Shown: positions 46,066 through 55,817 of the stretch, piece after piece | Layout of the letters: the number at the start of each line of letters is the position of its first letter | Position numbering within the stretch: position 1 is the first letter of the stretch | Assembly: GCF_904846345.1 (NCBI RefSeq) | Contig: NZ_CAJHAJ010000011.1 | Location: 1-64,000 of the forward strand | Direction of reading: 5' to 3' | Length of the DNA stretch: 64,000 nt | Source: Psychrobacter maritimus | GTDB lineage: Bacteria > Pseudomonadota > Gammaproteobacteria > Pseudomonadales > Moraxellaceae | The notes under the pieces: generated by a model | Told to the model about the DNA's origin: nothing | Databases searched by the model: none | What the model saw: the letters and a program-made list of their open reading frames with translations, nothing else | Program-made: the position numbers and the translations under genes

Positions 46066-47676
46066 ATGAGCGCTATCATAACCAGTAAACTGAGTCCAAA
46101 CGCTGCTGAATTTCAGCAAAACAGTGCCGCCATGCAAGCGGTAGTCGATGACCTATATGTGCACTTGCGTAAAGTCGTCCAAGGCGGTTCAGAGCGTGCG
46201 CGAGCTAAGCATCTAGCACGTGGTAAGCTACTACCTCGTGAGCGTGTCGAGCGTTTGCTTGATGTGGGTACGCCATTTTTAGAGGTCGCGCCAATGGCAG
46301 CGCATGATATGTATGGCGAAGAGATTCCAGCGGCTGGCGTGATTGCGGGTATCGGCCGTATTAACGGCACTGAGTGTATGATTGTCTGTAATGATGCCAC
46401 GGTAAAAGGCGGCACTTACTACCCAATGACGGTCAAAAAACACCTACGTGCCCAAGAAATTGCGCAAGAAAACAACTTACCTTGCGTATATTTGGTGGAT
46501 TCAGGCGGCGCTAACTTACCCAACCAAGATGACGTATTCCCTGATAAAGAGCACTTTGGCCGTATCTTTTTTAACCAGGCCAATATGAGTGCTGCAGGCA
46601 TTCCACAGATTGCTGTGGTTATGGGTAGCTGTACGGCGGGCGGTGCATACGTACCAGCGATGAGTGATGAGTCTATTATTGTTAAAGATCAAGGCACCAT
46701 CTTTTTGGGTGGTCCACCACTCGTAAAAGCCGCAACAGGCGAGGAAGTCACCGCTGAAGATTTGGGCGGCGGCGATGTGCATACGCGTCTGTCAGGGGTG
46801 GTCGATCACTTAGCGCAGAACGACACTCATGCATTATCGATTGCGCGCAATATCGTCAGTCATCTCAATCGTCCTGCCAAGCAAATTCCGAATCAAATCA
46901 AACCCCGCCCACCACGCTATGATGCCAAAGAGCTATACGGCGTCATTCCAACGGATAAGCGCAAACCCTTTGATATCAAAGAAATCATCACTCGTATCGT
47001 CGATGACAGTGCCTTTGATGAATTCAAAGCACGTTTTGGTACCACGTTGGTTTGTGGATTTGCGCATATCGAAGGTATGCCAGTTGGCATCATCGCTAAC
47101 AATGGCATCTTGTTTAGTGAGTCGGCGCAAAAAGGCACGCATTTCATTGAGCTGTGCTGTAAGCGTAAAATCCCATTGATATTCCTGCAAAACATAACCG
47201 GTTTTATGGTTGGTCGAAAATACGAAAATGAAGGTATCGCCCGTCATGGCGCCAAAATGGTCATGGCAGTAGCCAACGCGAAAGTGCCGAAATTTACCGT
47301 CATTGTCGGTGGCTCGTTCGGTGCCGGTAACTACGGCATGTGCGGCCGTGCTTATAGCCCACGTTTCTTATGGATGTGGCCAAATGCGCGTATCTCGGTG
47401 ATGGGCGGTGAGCAAGCCGCCTCGGTACTGGCGACCGTCAAGCGTGACAATTTCGACCGTAAAGGTGAGGAATGGAGTGCGGAAGATGAAGCTGCCTTTA
47501 AAGCGCCGATTCTTGATATGTACGAAGAGCAAGGTCATCCATATTATGCAACGGCGCGTCTCTGGGATGATGGGGTGATTGATCCTGCAGATACTCGTAA
47601 TGTGCTTGCGTTAGGACTGAGCGCTGCCTATAACGCACCGATTGAAGAGACGACTTATGGTGTCTTTAGAATGTAG
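46066..47676 (+). CDS. liuB: methylcrotonoyl-CoA carboxylase, carboxyltransferase (beta) subunit
   Basis: Transfers the carboxyl group from biotin to 3-methylcrotonyl-CoA in leucine breakdown, with LiuD. 536 residues. Typical stretches: [68 protein letters not shown] and the second half [37 protein letters not shown] and [25 protein letters not shown] precedes the ATG. After it comes a 254-bp gap with a copy of the dispersed repeat. Confidence 0.95.
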   Translation: MSAIITSKLSPNAAEFQQNSAAMQAVVDDLYVHLRKVVQGGSERARAKHLARGKLLPRERVERLLDVGTPFLEVAPMAAHDMYGEEIPAAGVIAGIGRINGTECMIVCNDATVKGGTYYPMTVKKHLRAQEIAQENNLPCVYLVDSGGANLPNQDDVFPDKEHFGRIFFNQANMSAAGIPQIAVVMGSCTAGGAYVPAMSDESIIVKDQGTIFLGGPPLVKAATGEEVTAEDLGGGDVHTRLSGVVDHLAQNDTHALSIARNIVSHLNRPAKQIPNQIKPRPPRYDAKELYGVIPTDKRKPFDIKEIITRIVDDSAFDEFKARFGTTLVCGFAHIEGMPVGIIANNGILFSESAQKGTHFIELCCKRKIPLIFLQNITGFMVGRKYENEGIARHGAKMVMAVANAKVPKFTVIVGGSFGAGNYGMCGRAYSPRFLWMWPNARISVMGGEQAASVLATVKRDNFDRKGEEWSAEDEAAFKAPILDMYEEQGHPYYATARLWDDGVIDPADTRNVLALGLSAAYNAPIEETTYGVFRM

Positions 47677-47745
47677 ATTAGTATTATATTTTCGATGAGA
47701 GAATGCTTTAGTTTAAAATGAAAGCTGTGTTACTAAGGTCAGTAC

Positions 47746-47816
47746 GTGACTGGTAAAAAATTTTCTTGCGTGCTGTGCCTACGCCGACAGAGGCTCCGAA
47801 AATCTCTACCAGTCAC
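47746..47816 (+). repeat. dispersed structured repeat, copy 2
   Basis: 71 bp between liuB and liuC. The ends are a perfect 10-bp inverted repeat, GTGACTGGTA and TACCAGTCAC. Inside, ATTTTC pairs with GAAAAT and CTGT pairs with ACAG, giving one long nested stem. The core CTTGCGTGCTG ... GACAGAGGC ... CGAAAA is shared with the copies at 3131 (minus) and 53755. Confidence 0.85.
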
Positions 47817-47930
47817 CCATTTCTTTTCGAAGATAGAATGACGGTGTTAGAAGTAAAAAAGAACATTACGCAAAACTATCTGTAAAAAAAGACATGCAAA
47901 AGTTATCACAAAACATTGAGAAAAACCTAT

Positions 47931-48719
47931 ATGAATAATTATAAAAGCTTATTAGTTAACGTTGAGCAGCACGTCGCGACGGTAACTTTAAATCGCCCTG
48001 AGATACGTAATGCTTTTAATGACGAAATGATTACCGAGCTAACGGAAGTTTTCACCACGCTTGGCACTGATGATAACGTCCGAGTCATCGTGTTAGCGGC
48101 TGCTGGTAAAGCCTTCTGTGCTGGCGCGGATCTTAACTGGATGCGCGCGATGGCAGATTATAGCTATGAAGAGAACCTAGCCGATGCGGATAAGCTCGCG
48201 CAAATGCTTAAGACCATTTATGAATGTCCTAAGCCAACGATAGCTGCTATACAAGGTGATGTCTATGCAGGTGGTATGGGCTTGGTTGCAGTTTGTGATG
48301 TGGCCATCGCTGTGAGAATCGCCAATTTTTGTCTTAGCGAAGTTCGTTTAGGGTTAGCGCCTGCAACGATTAGCCCTTATGTCATACGCGCATTAGGTGC
48401 TAGAGCCTCACAGCGCTATTTCTTAAGTGCGGAAGTATTCGATGCTAAAAAGGCGCGTCAGTTGGGCTTTATCCATGAACGCGTCAGCGAAGAGTCGCTT
48501 AACGATGCCGTTGCGGCGTTTTGCGATAAAGTGGTCAAAAACAGCCCCGACGCGGTTAAGACCTGCAAACGCTTATTGCATGAAGTAGCGGGCGCACCCA
48601 TTACCGATGAATTGATTGCCGATACCGTCAAAGGTATTGCTGATATTCGTTCATCAGAGCAAGGTAAAGAAGGCGTGCAAGCTTTTTTACAGAAGCGTAA
48701 ACCAAGTTGGTTAATTTAG
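47931..48719 (+). CDS. liuC: methylglutaconyl-CoA hydratase / enoyl-CoA hydratase family
   Basis: Hydrates 3-methylglutaconyl-CoA to HMG-CoA in leucine degradation; the substrate is inferred from the operon. 262 residues, crotonase fold: VTLNRPEIRNAFNDEMI, AAGKAFCAGADLNWM (oxyanion and CoA-binding region), GDVYAGGMGLVAVCDVAIA, SEVRLGLAPATISPYVI and the C-terminal Lys-rich end. ATG 47931 is preferred over an upstream TTG at 47916; the ribosome site is weak (TTGAGAAA). Confidence 0.93.
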   Translation: MNNYKSLLVNVEQHVATVTLNRPEIRNAFNDEMITELTEVFTTLGTDDNVRVIVLAAAGKAFCAGADLNWMRAMADYSYEENLADADKLAQMLKTIYECPKPTIAAIQGDVYAGGMGLVAVCDVAIAVRIANFCLSEVRLGLAPATISPYVIRALGARASQRYFLSAEVFDAKKARQLGFIHERVSEESLNDAVAAFCDKVVKNSPDAVKTCKRLLHEVAGAPITDELIADTVKGIADIRSSEQGKEGVQAFLQKRKPSWLI

Positions 48720-48782
48720 GGTGACAAGACTTAGAATAAGCTGTTTAAGAATCAGACGTTATTCAAAAAAGGTGACAGTATA

Positions 48783-49211
48783 ATGTTAGGAAAATGCTTG
48801 TGTGGTGATATCGAGTTTTCTGTTGACATACAGACTGACCCTTTTAAGATTTATCAGTGCCATTGTTCATTGTGCAAAAAACAATCAGGCTCAAGTGCCA
48901 ATTCAGCGACCATTATCGAAGCGACACATTTCAAATGGATAAAAAGTGACAATATAAAAACTTGGCAAAAAGAGACGGGATTTAGCTCACACTTTTGTAC
49001 AAACTGTGGCTGTCCTGTTCCCAATGCCTTTGCAAGTAAGTATTACTGGATACCCGTGGGTTTATTAGAGTTTGATAATAAGTCGGTTGCTATAGAGGTT
49101 GTCGCTAACTTCTGCTTAAGCACAAAGTCCAATTGGCATAGTGTCAATATAACGTCTAAAAAATTCGATGCGTTACCTAAATTAAAAAATATATTGGAAC
49201 TTTTATCCTAA
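48783..49211 (+). CDS. GFA / CENP-V family zinc protein
   Basis: 142-residue small zinc-binding protein of the GFA family, whose founding member speeds the reaction of glutathione with formaldehyde. Zinc ligands: Cys5, Cys7, then Cys26, Cys28, Cys31 and Cys72, Cys75 (CLCG, CHCSLCKK, CTNCGCP). The ribosome site AAAGGTGA is good. It is inserted between liuC and liuD, has no step in leucine breakdown and looks more AT-rich than its neighbours, so a late insertion into the operon is likely. Biochemical function of most GFA proteins is unproven. Confidence 0.9.
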   Translation: MLGKCLCGDIEFSVDIQTDPFKIYQCHCSLCKKQSGSSANSATIIEATHFKWIKSDNIKTWQKETGFSSHFCTNCGCPVPNAFASKYYWIPVGLLEFDNKSVAIEVVANFCLSTKSNWHSVNITSKKFDALPKLKNILELLS

Positions 49212-49346
49212 ATTCTTAGGATTTTTCCAACTGAGCTTAAAACGTACATATTCTAAATGATATTTAGAAAGATCATTAGAAAATAATAAAATTATCATTA
49301 GCTTTCTGCACTTTTTTAAGTTATAGATTAAACGATAAGGACTGTC

Positions 49347-51470
49347 ATGTTTTCTAAAATTCTAATCGCCAACCGTGGTGAAATTGCCTGCCGTGTTGCA
49401 GCAACTGCCAAGCGTCTGGGTATTCGTACCGTTGCTGTTTATTCTGATGCCGACCGTGAGGCCAAGCATGTCGCTGTCTGTGATGAAGCTGTTTATTTGG
49501 GCGGATCGTCTCCCAAAGACAGCTATCTTAAAGGCGATGCTATCATTGCGATTGCTAAAGAGACTGGTGCACAAGCAATTCACCCCGGTTATGGTTTTTT
49601 AAGTGAAAACGCCGATTTTGCGCAAGCCTGTCAGGATGCAGGACTGGTCTTTATTGGTCCATCCGCTGATGCGATTCGCGCGATGGGCGGCAAGTCTGAG
49701 TCCAAGCGTTTGATGGAAGCCGCTGGCGTGCCATTGATACCGGGTTATCATGGTGACAATCAAGATGCCGAGTTTTTAAAACAGCAAGCGGATAGCATTG
49801 GCTATCCAGTATTGATTAAAGCCAGTGCGGGCGGTGGCGGTAAAGGCATGCGTATCGTTGAGCAGAGCAGCGATTTTATTGACCTGTTGGACTCCTGTCG
49901 CCGCGAAGCGATTACCAGCTTCGGTAATGACCAAGTATTGATTGAAAAGTACGCCCTAAAACCACGCCATATCGAAATTCAAGTATTTGGTGATACGCAT
50001 GGCAATTATGTGCATCTGTTTGAGCGTGATTGCTCGGTACAACGCCGCCATCAAAAGGTATTAGAGGAAGCGCCAGCTCCAGGTGTTGACGCTACCATGC
50101 GTGAAGCGATGGGAACAGCGGCAATCGAAGCGGCGCGTGCCGTCAATTATTTTGGTGCAGGCACGGTTGAGTTTATCGTTGAACAGCGTGAAGGTTCTAT
50201 GGATTTTTACTTCATGGAGATGAATACCCGTCTGCAAGTTGAGCATCCGGTTAGTGAAGCCATCACTGGTGTCGATTTGGTCGAGTGGCAACTCTTGGTC
50301 GCCGCGGGTCAGCCATTACCTAAGCAGCAAGAAGATCTGGCGATTAATGGTCATGCGATTGAAGCGCGTATCTGTGCAGAAAACCCTGACAATGGCTTTT
50401 TGCCAGCGACAGGCACTTTATTTACTTATCAAAAACCTGAGCACAGTACTTTTGTTATTAATAAAAGCGGTACCGATGTACGTATCGATGATGGCGTACG
50501 CGAAGGTGATGTGATTAGCCCGTTCTACGACTCTATGATTGCTAAGCTTATCGTTCATGCGCCAACTCGTGAGCAAGCATTAGCGAAACTTGATCGCGCA
50601 TTGGGACAAACGCGTATTGTTGGCTTGCCGACTAACGTGGCGTTTTTGCGCTATATTCTCAATACTGAGTCGTTTAGCCAAGCCAATCTCCATACGGCGT
50701 TGATAGAGCGTGAGGCGGACGAGCTGTTTAATCAGCATCCGCTGCAGTTATCGACGCTTGCTGTTACTGCTATCGCCCAGCAGCTTGCCAGTGAAGGGAT
50801 TGCACCAGACGCAGATGCAGATCCGTTTAGTAAGCCTACTGGTTTCCGTGCTTATAACGCTTATGCAAGATCGTTTAGCTTGATATATGATGAGCAAGCG
50901 TACCAAGCACGTATTAGCAATTGGCACAATGCCCATTATTCTGATAGTAAAAAGGGTGCTGAAAATACCAGCAGCTTTACGTTGGTCATTGAAAAAGAAA
51001 TCGCTACCACTCAGGATAATAGCAATATCAATGTAGCTGCTGAGTTGGAAACTGTTTATGAAGGTGAAGTCAGCTACGCCAGCAGTGACGCACACAATCA
51101 TACTTTATGGTTGGAAGGCGCACGTATCAATGCCCAGAGCTGGGTACATAATGAGACCGTTTATGTGTTCACTGATAGCGGTCGTGATGAGATTACACTA
51201 ATTGATATCATGGCACACGTCGGCGAAGAGTCTGTAGCGGTCGGTAGCTTAAAATCGCCAATGCCAGGACAGGTCGTTGCCTTTAAAGTGGCTGTCGGCG
51301 ATAGCGTGAAGAAAGGCGAGCCACTCGCCGTTATCGAAGCGATGAAAATTGAACATACCATTACCGCGCCGACTGATGGTGTGGTAGCAGAGTTATTATT
51401 TGCGGCGGGCGACTCGGTTGCTGATGGTGATGAGTTACTGCGTATCGATACTGAAGCTAGCGAAGCTTAA
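49347..51470 (+). CDS. liuD: methylcrotonoyl-CoA carboxylase, biotin carboxylase (alpha) subunit
   Basis: Carboxylates its own biotin with ATP and bicarbonate, then works with LiuB. 707 residues. Biotin carboxylase domain (1-450): KILIANRGEIACRV, IHPGYGFLSENADF, KASAGGGGKGMRIV, FMEMNTRLQVEHPVSEAITG. A middle linker of about 170 residues is less conserved. The C-terminal biotin carrier domain (about 625-707) has the biotinylated Lys667 in EAMKIEH; the usual AMKM reads AMKI here. AAGGA lies upstream of the ATG. The BirA-like ligase at 54692 would attach the biotin. Confidence 0.96.
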   Translation: MFSKILIANRGEIACRVAATAKRLGIRTVAVYSDADREAKHVAVCDEAVYLGGSSPKDSYLKGDAIIAIAKETGAQAIHPGYGFLSENADFAQACQDAGLVFIGPSADAIRAMGGKSESKRLMEAAGVPLIPGYHGDNQDAEFLKQQADSIGYPVLIKASAGGGGKGMRIVEQSSDFIDLLDSCRREAITSFGNDQVLIEKYALKPRHIEIQVFGDTHGNYVHLFERDCSVQRRHQKVLEEAPAPGVDATMREAMGTAAIEAARAVNYFGAGTVEFIVEQREGSMDFYFMEMNTRLQVEHPVSEAITGVDLVEWQLLVAAGQPLPKQQEDLAINGHAIEARICAENPDNGFLPATGTLFTYQKPEHSTFVINKSGTDVRIDDGVREGDVISPFYDSMIAKLIVHAPTREQALAKLDRALGQTRIVGLPTNVAFLRYILNTESFSQANLHTALIEREADELFNQHPLQLSTLAVTAIAQQLASEGIAPDADADPFSKPTGFRAYNAYARSFSLIYDEQAYQARISNWHNAHYSDSKKGAENTSSFTLVIEKEIATTQDNSNINVAAELETVYEGEVSYASSDAHNHTLWLEGARINAQSWVHNETVYVFTDSGRDEITLIDIMAHVGEESVAVGSLKSPMPGQVVAFKVAVGDSVKKGEPLAVIEAMKIEHTITAPTDGVVAELLFAAGDSVADGDELLRIDTEASEA

Positions 51471-51506
51471 GAACTGAAGTATAAGAACAATGAAAGGATA
51501 ATAACC

Positions 51507-52427
51507 ATGAGCCATTCGTATCCAGAGCACGTCACCATCGTTGATGTCAGTCCACGTGATGGCTTGCAAAATGAAGCAATGACGGTACCGACTGCGGTTA
51601 AACAAAGGCTGATCAACGATTTAATCGCAGCAGGCGTCAAAAAACTCGAAGCGACCAGCTTTGTCTCGCCAAAGTGGGTGCCGCAAATGGGCGACAATAG
51701 CGCACTGCTCGAAGCTTTAGAGCCCACACGCCATGCCGATGTTTGTTATTCGGTACTCGTGCCCAATATGCGCGGTTTTGAAAATGCGATCAATCATCGT
51801 CCTGATGAAATCGTCATCTTTGGCTCAGCCAGTGAGACCTTTAGCCAAAAAAACATCAATTGCAGTATCGATGAAAGTATTGAGCGTTTTGCCCCCGTTG
51901 CCGCTGCGGCAAAAGAGCAGGGCATAAAGGTACGCGGCGTTATCTCTTGCACGGTCGGTTGTCCTTATGAGGGCGAGATTGACCCTAGCCAAGTGGCTTA
52001 TGTCACTAAGCGTTTGCTTGAGATTGGTTCAGAACAAATTGGTATCGCCGATACGATTGGTGTTGGTACACCGCTAAAAGTACAGCGCGCGCTACAAGCT
52101 GCACTAGAATACGCTGATATCAGCATGCTATCAGGACATTTTCATGATACTTATGGTCAAGCCGTCAGCAATACCTTGGCTGCCTTACAAATGGGCGTCA
52201 GCGAATTTGATACCTCAGTGGCGGGGCTTGGCGGTTGTCCGTATGCCAAAGGCGCAACGGGTAATGTCGCAACTGAAGATGTCGTTTATATGCTGCACGG
52301 TATGGGCATTCACACTGGCATTGATTTAGACAAGTTGGTCATGGCTGGTGAGCGTATTAGTGAGTTTCTAGGTCGCCGCAATGGGTCAAGCGTGGCGCGT
52401 GCGTTGATTAATAAGCGTCAGTCCTAA
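51507..52427 (+). CDS. liuE: hydroxymethylglutaryl-CoA lyase
   Basis: Splits HMG-CoA into acetoacetate and acetyl-CoA, the last step of leucine degradation. 306 residues, TIM barrel. Active-site blocks: VTIVDVSPRDGLQNEA, LSGHFHDTYGQAVSN and the signature GGCPYAKGATGNVATEDV with the catalytic cysteine. AAAGGA precedes the ATG; 36 bp after liuD. Confidence 0.96.
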   Translation: MSHSYPEHVTIVDVSPRDGLQNEAMTVPTAVKQRLINDLIAAGVKKLEATSFVSPKWVPQMGDNSALLEALEPTRHADVCYSVLVPNMRGFENAINHRPDEIVIFGSASETFSQKNINCSIDESIERFAPVAAAAKEQGIKVRGVISCTVGCPYEGEIDPSQVAYVTKRLLEIGSEQIGIADTIGVGTPLKVQRALQAALEYADISMLSGHFHDTYGQAVSNTLAALQMGVSEFDTSVAGLGGCPYAKGATGNVATEDVVYMLHGMGIHTGIDLDKLVMAGERISEFLGRRNGSSVARALINKRQS

Positions 52428-52506
52428 TTAAATGCGCTGAAAATATAATGGCTTTAAAGACAAATTAACATTTAATATTTAAAACATCAAAATACAAGGA
52501 ATGGTT

Positions 52507-53694
52507 ATGAGTTTACCTGGATTGAATTTTCAGCTTGGCGAAGATATCGACGCGTTACGTGATGTGGTGCAGCAGTTTGCAGCGAAAGAAATCGCCCCGC
52601 GTGCCGCTGAGATTGACAGTAGCGATGAGTTTCCAATGGATTTATGGCAAAAGATGGGTGATTTAGGTCTACATGGTATCACCGTTCCTGAAGAGTACGG
52701 CGGCTCTAACATGGGATACGTCGCTCATATGGTTGCGATGGAAGAGATTAGCCGTGCTTCTGCTTCCGTAGCGCTGAGCTATGGTGCGCACTCTAATCTA
52801 TGTATCAACCAAATCAAACGTAATGGCTCAGAGGAACAAAAGCAAAAGTATCTGCCAAAACTCATTAGCGGTGAATTCATCGGTGCACTAGCGATGAGTG
52901 AAACCGGTGCGGGATCAGATGTCGTTAGTATGAAGCTAAAAGCCGAAGAAAAAGATGGCAGTTACGTGTTGAATGGTAGCAAAATGTGGATTACCAATGG
53001 TCCTGATGCTGACGTGATGGTGGTTTATGCTAAGACCAATCCAGAGCTGGGTGCTAAGGGCATGACGGCATTTATCGTGGAAAAAGGCATGGAAGGTTTT
53101 GGTACGGCACAAAAGCTAGACAAACTTGGCATGCGCGGTAGCCATACGGGCGAGATGACTTTTGACAATGTTGAAGTACCTAAAGAAAATATCTTGGGCG
53201 GCTTAAACGAAGGCGTTAAGGTACTGATGAGTGGACTTGATTATGAGCGTGCAGTATTGGCGGCAGGTCCTATCGGTATCATGCAAGCGGTGATGGATAA
53301 CGTTGTTCCGTACATCCATGATCGTAAGCAGTTTGGTCAAGCGATTGGTGAGTTCCAACTCATCCAAGGTAAAGTTGCAGATATGTATACCATCCTGCAA
53401 GCGGGGCGTAGCTTCTTATATACCGTTGGCAAGAATTTGGATATGCTCGATCAACGCGGCGCTGGTCACAGTCGAGAAGTGCGTAAAGATTGCGCCAGTG
53501 TGATTTTATGGTGTGCCGAAAAAGCCACTTGGATGGCAGGCGAGGGTATCCAGATTTTTGGCGGTAATGGCTATACCAATGAGTATCCGCTTGGTCGTTA
53601 CTGGCGTGATGCTAAGCTCTATGAAATCGGCGCGGGTACCAGTGAGATTCGCCGTATGTTGGTCGGTCGTGAATTGTTTAACGAGACTAAGTAA
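52507..53694 (+). CDS. liuA: isovaleryl-CoA dehydrogenase
   Basis: FAD enzyme oxidising isovaleryl-CoA to 3-methylcrotonyl-CoA, the entry step of the liu pathway. 395 residues from ATG 52507, chosen because AAGGA at 52496-52500 touches the ATG at 52501 but is six bases from this one. Family blocks: [34 protein letters not shown] and [10 protein letters not shown]. The catalytic base is probably Glu247 in [13 protein letters not shown], the isovaleryl-specific position; the acyl-CoA dehydrogenase C-terminal motif is [19 protein letters not shown]. In other species liuA often starts the operon; here it is last. Confidence 0.95.
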   Translation: MSLPGLNFQLGEDIDALRDVVQQFAAKEIAPRAAEIDSSDEFPMDLWQKMGDLGLHGITVPEEYGGSNMGYVAHMVAMEEISRASASVALSYGAHSNLCINQIKRNGSEEQKQKYLPKLISGEFIGALAMSETGAGSDVVSMKLKAEEKDGSYVLNGSKMWITNGPDADVMVVYAKTNPELGAKGMTAFIVEKGMEGFGTAQKLDKLGMRGSHTGEMTFDNVEVPKENILGGLNEGVKVLMSGLDYERAVLAAGPIGIMQAVMDNVVPYIHDRKQFGQAIGEFQLIQGKVADMYTILQAGRSFLYTVGKNLDMLDQRGAGHSREVRKDCASVILWCAEKATWMAGEGIQIFGGNGYTNEYPLGRYWRDAKLYEIGAGTSEIRRMLVGRELFNETK

Positions 53695-53754
53695 AAATTA
53701 TTGAGGGTTCGTTAGATAGTAAATTCGAAATAAAATGGATACATTAATATCCTC

Positions 53755-53831
53755 GTGCTAATGGGCAAAATTTTTCTTGCGTGCTGTTCGCAGGCGTGAC
53801 AGAGGCGACGAAAAACTCATCCCTTTAGCAC
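53755..53831 (+). repeat. dispersed structured repeat, copy 3
   Basis: 77 bp after liuA. Ends GTGCTAATGGG and CCCTTTAGCAC are complementary at 10 of 11 positions, though unlike the ends of copy 2 in sequence. TTTTTC pairs with GAAAAA, and CTGT with ACAG. The core CTTGCGTGCTG ... GACAGAGGC is nearly the same as in copy 2. Confidence 0.85.
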
Positions 53832-53860
53832 TCTGTATTGGTCTCAAATCTAATAGACAT

Positions 53861-53895
53861 AAAAAAGCAGGACGTTTTAAGCGTCCTGCTTTTTT
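53861..53895. terminator. bidirectional terminator between liuA and coaX
   Basis: AAAAAAGCAGGACG, loop, CGTCCTGCTTTTTT. Perfect stem with A and T runs, serving both convergent transcripts. Confidence 0.93.
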
Positions 53896-53925
53896 AATTT
53901 CTAGCTTATAAAAATTTTTCAGTCA

Positions 53926-54654
53926 TCATGCCTGTTTACTATGATCAAAATAGCGCGCAAGACCATTTAATAATAAATCATCACGCAGGCGCACTGGGCG
54001 GTTGACGTGTTGCGCAATGATGGCTGCATCACCACCCGTCATAATGACTTCAAAGTTGGGATGACGGTTACTGATCTCATTGATCGCACCAACGATGGAT
54101 AATAATATCCCACGATGGACCGCATCTTGCGTGGTGGTGCCCTGACTGACGCTATCAAACGTACCGTTAGAGATGGTGATTTGCTTGGTACCAGAGAATA
54201 GGGATTCACGTTGCAGATAGATACTTGGGAAAATATAACCGCCTAAATGCTCAGCGTGATCAATCAAATCAATCGTCACCGCTGTACCGCAACCAATCAC
54301 GCATTGACGCTTTTTCTTATCAACTGCGCCCAGCATCTGTAGCCAACGATCACAGCCGAGCTGCTCGTCATTGTAGGCGCTACGCATCAATGGGTGCGCC
54401 GCATCAACATGGACAAACTCAAACGGAATATCTAGACGACTCAAAGTCTCTGATACTTTTACGTTGAGCTCGTCACCCAGTACCGACGAGATACCGATAA
54501 AGTCGGGCGCATAACGCTCAAAACGATCGGTCAGACCCATGAGTAATTCGGCCGGCGCTTGCAAGTGCTGTTTGGCATCGTGCGCGACTATCTGCCCGAT
54601 ATCATCGGTGAGCCAGTATTTAAGACGGGTATTGCCAAGATCTAACCAGAGCAT
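53926..54654 (-). CDS. coaX: type III pantothenate kinase
   Basis: Phosphorylates pantothenate, the first step of CoA synthesis. 242 residues of the ASKHA fold: phosphate motif DLGNTRLKYW at the N-terminus, CDRWLQMLGA, IGCGTAVTIDLI, LGGYIFPSI and VIMTGGDAAII. AAGGGA before the ATG. It lies 37 bp after birA in the same direction, so the two form an operon, a pairing common in gammaproteobacteria. Confidence 0.95.
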   Translation of the reverse strand: MLWLDLGNTRLKYWLTDDIGQIVAHDAKQHLQAPAELLMGLTDRFERYAPDFIGISSVLGDELNVKVSETLSRLDIPFEFVHVDAAHPLMRSAYNDEQLGCDRWLQMLGAVDKKKRQCVIGCGTAVTIDLIDHAEHLGGYIFPSIYLQRESLFSGTKQITISNGTFDSVSQGTTTQDAVHRGILLSIVGAINEISNRHPNFEVIMTGGDAAIIAQHVNRPVRLRDDLLLNGLARYFDHSKQA

Positions 54655-54691
54655 AAAAATCCCTTTATATGGTGCTCGTTAAGTATGTGGT

Positions 54692-55642
54692 TTAAGCTTC
54701 ACGAATCACATCAATACGACCGGTAAAAAGCGCAGAAATCTTACCGTTATCTTCACGTAATTGCAAACAGCCGTTTGTATCAATACTGCAGGCGTCACCA
54801 GTGATGACATGCAAATTATCATCATGGTCTTGGCTGACACGTAATCGCAGACCTGCCAATGCATCCATCGTCGCAAACTCTTGCAAAAAGCTATCCAGAT
54901 AGTAGGTATGCCCAGTGGGTCTTTCTATATCAAAATGCTCAAAGCGCGTCATAGCCGCCAGTAATGCTTCACTAATTTGCTGATAAAGCGTCTGCAAGAT
55001 AGGTAAATTGTACGCGTTATCTGACACCAGCATGCCGTAAATATCTTGTAAGCTAATGGCTTGATAGCTCATGCCTTCACAAGTTTGTGCGGTTAGCTTT
55101 GGCGTGGCTTGTACATTCAATCCAACGCCCATGACCACGCCGACCAATTTTCCTGCCTTCCAAACAGGTTCAATTAAAATACCTGCAAGCTTATTAAATT
55201 GAATAATTTGTGTGTCTGGTTCAGCTTTATCTGCTTCAGATGAATTTCGATAAAAGCCCAAATCATTAGCCCATTTTACGCCAATAGGGATTAAACCTTG
55301 CGCGCGTAATTGTTCATTTAACCTTTGGATAATAGGCATTTTTGCCAACTCGACGCCGATAATTAACGATAATAAACCGCTAATGGGCATGTGTACTGGA
55401 TGGTATAACGACAGATAGACATTGCCGCGCGGTGATTGCCATGAGCGTCCTCGCTGTCCGCGTCCTGCACTTTGGGTCTCAGCCGTTAATAGATGCAACT
55501 CAGTAGCGTCAAGCGTAGCATCTTGCACAGCGTCTATCAGCTCACTATTGGTAGAGGCGCTGCTGGTCACATGACGATGGGTAAGTTCGGGTAAATGGAC
55601 GGAATAATTGGCTGGTGACGGCATAGATATAGATAACGGCAT
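54692..55642 (-). CDS. birA: biotin-[acetyl-CoA-carboxylase] ligase
   Basis: Attaches biotin to carrier domains, here probably including LiuD. 316 residues. Catalytic motif GRGQRGRSW at 60-68, then SPRGNVYLSLYHP, KWANDLGF and LAGILIEPVWKAGKLVGVVMGVGLNV. There is no N-terminal winged-helix DNA-binding domain, so it should be a ligase only and not the biotin-operon repressor seen in E. coli. The start is uncertain: Met1 or Met7, neither with a good ribosome site. Confidence 0.92.
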   Translation of the reverse strand: MPLSISMPSPANYSVHLPELTHRHVTSSASTNSELIDAVQDATLDATELHLLTAETQSAGRGQRGRSWQSPRGNVYLSLYHPVHMPISGLLSLIIGVELAKMPIIQRLNEQLRAQGLIPIGVKWANDLGFYRNSSEADKAEPDTQIIQFNKLAGILIEPVWKAGKLVGVVMGVGLNVQATPKLTAQTCEGMSYQAISLQDIYGMLVSDNAYNLPILQTLYQQISEALLAAMTRFEHFDIERPTGHTYYLDSFLQEFATMDALAGLRLRVSQDHDDNLHVITGDACSIDTNGCLQLREDNGKISALFTGRIDVIREA

Positions 55643-55817
55643 AAATTTAGTCGCTGTAGTTCATATAAGGTTTAATCGAGTCTTTAAGATAGCATTTGAT
55701 ATACTAAGGCAATTTTAAAAATGACAGCCATCGGCAGAATTGTCACGACTTAAATACTAATGACGCGCAGGCGCTGGTTATTATCAACTAAAAATAATCA
55801 TTATAAAAGGTAGTACT

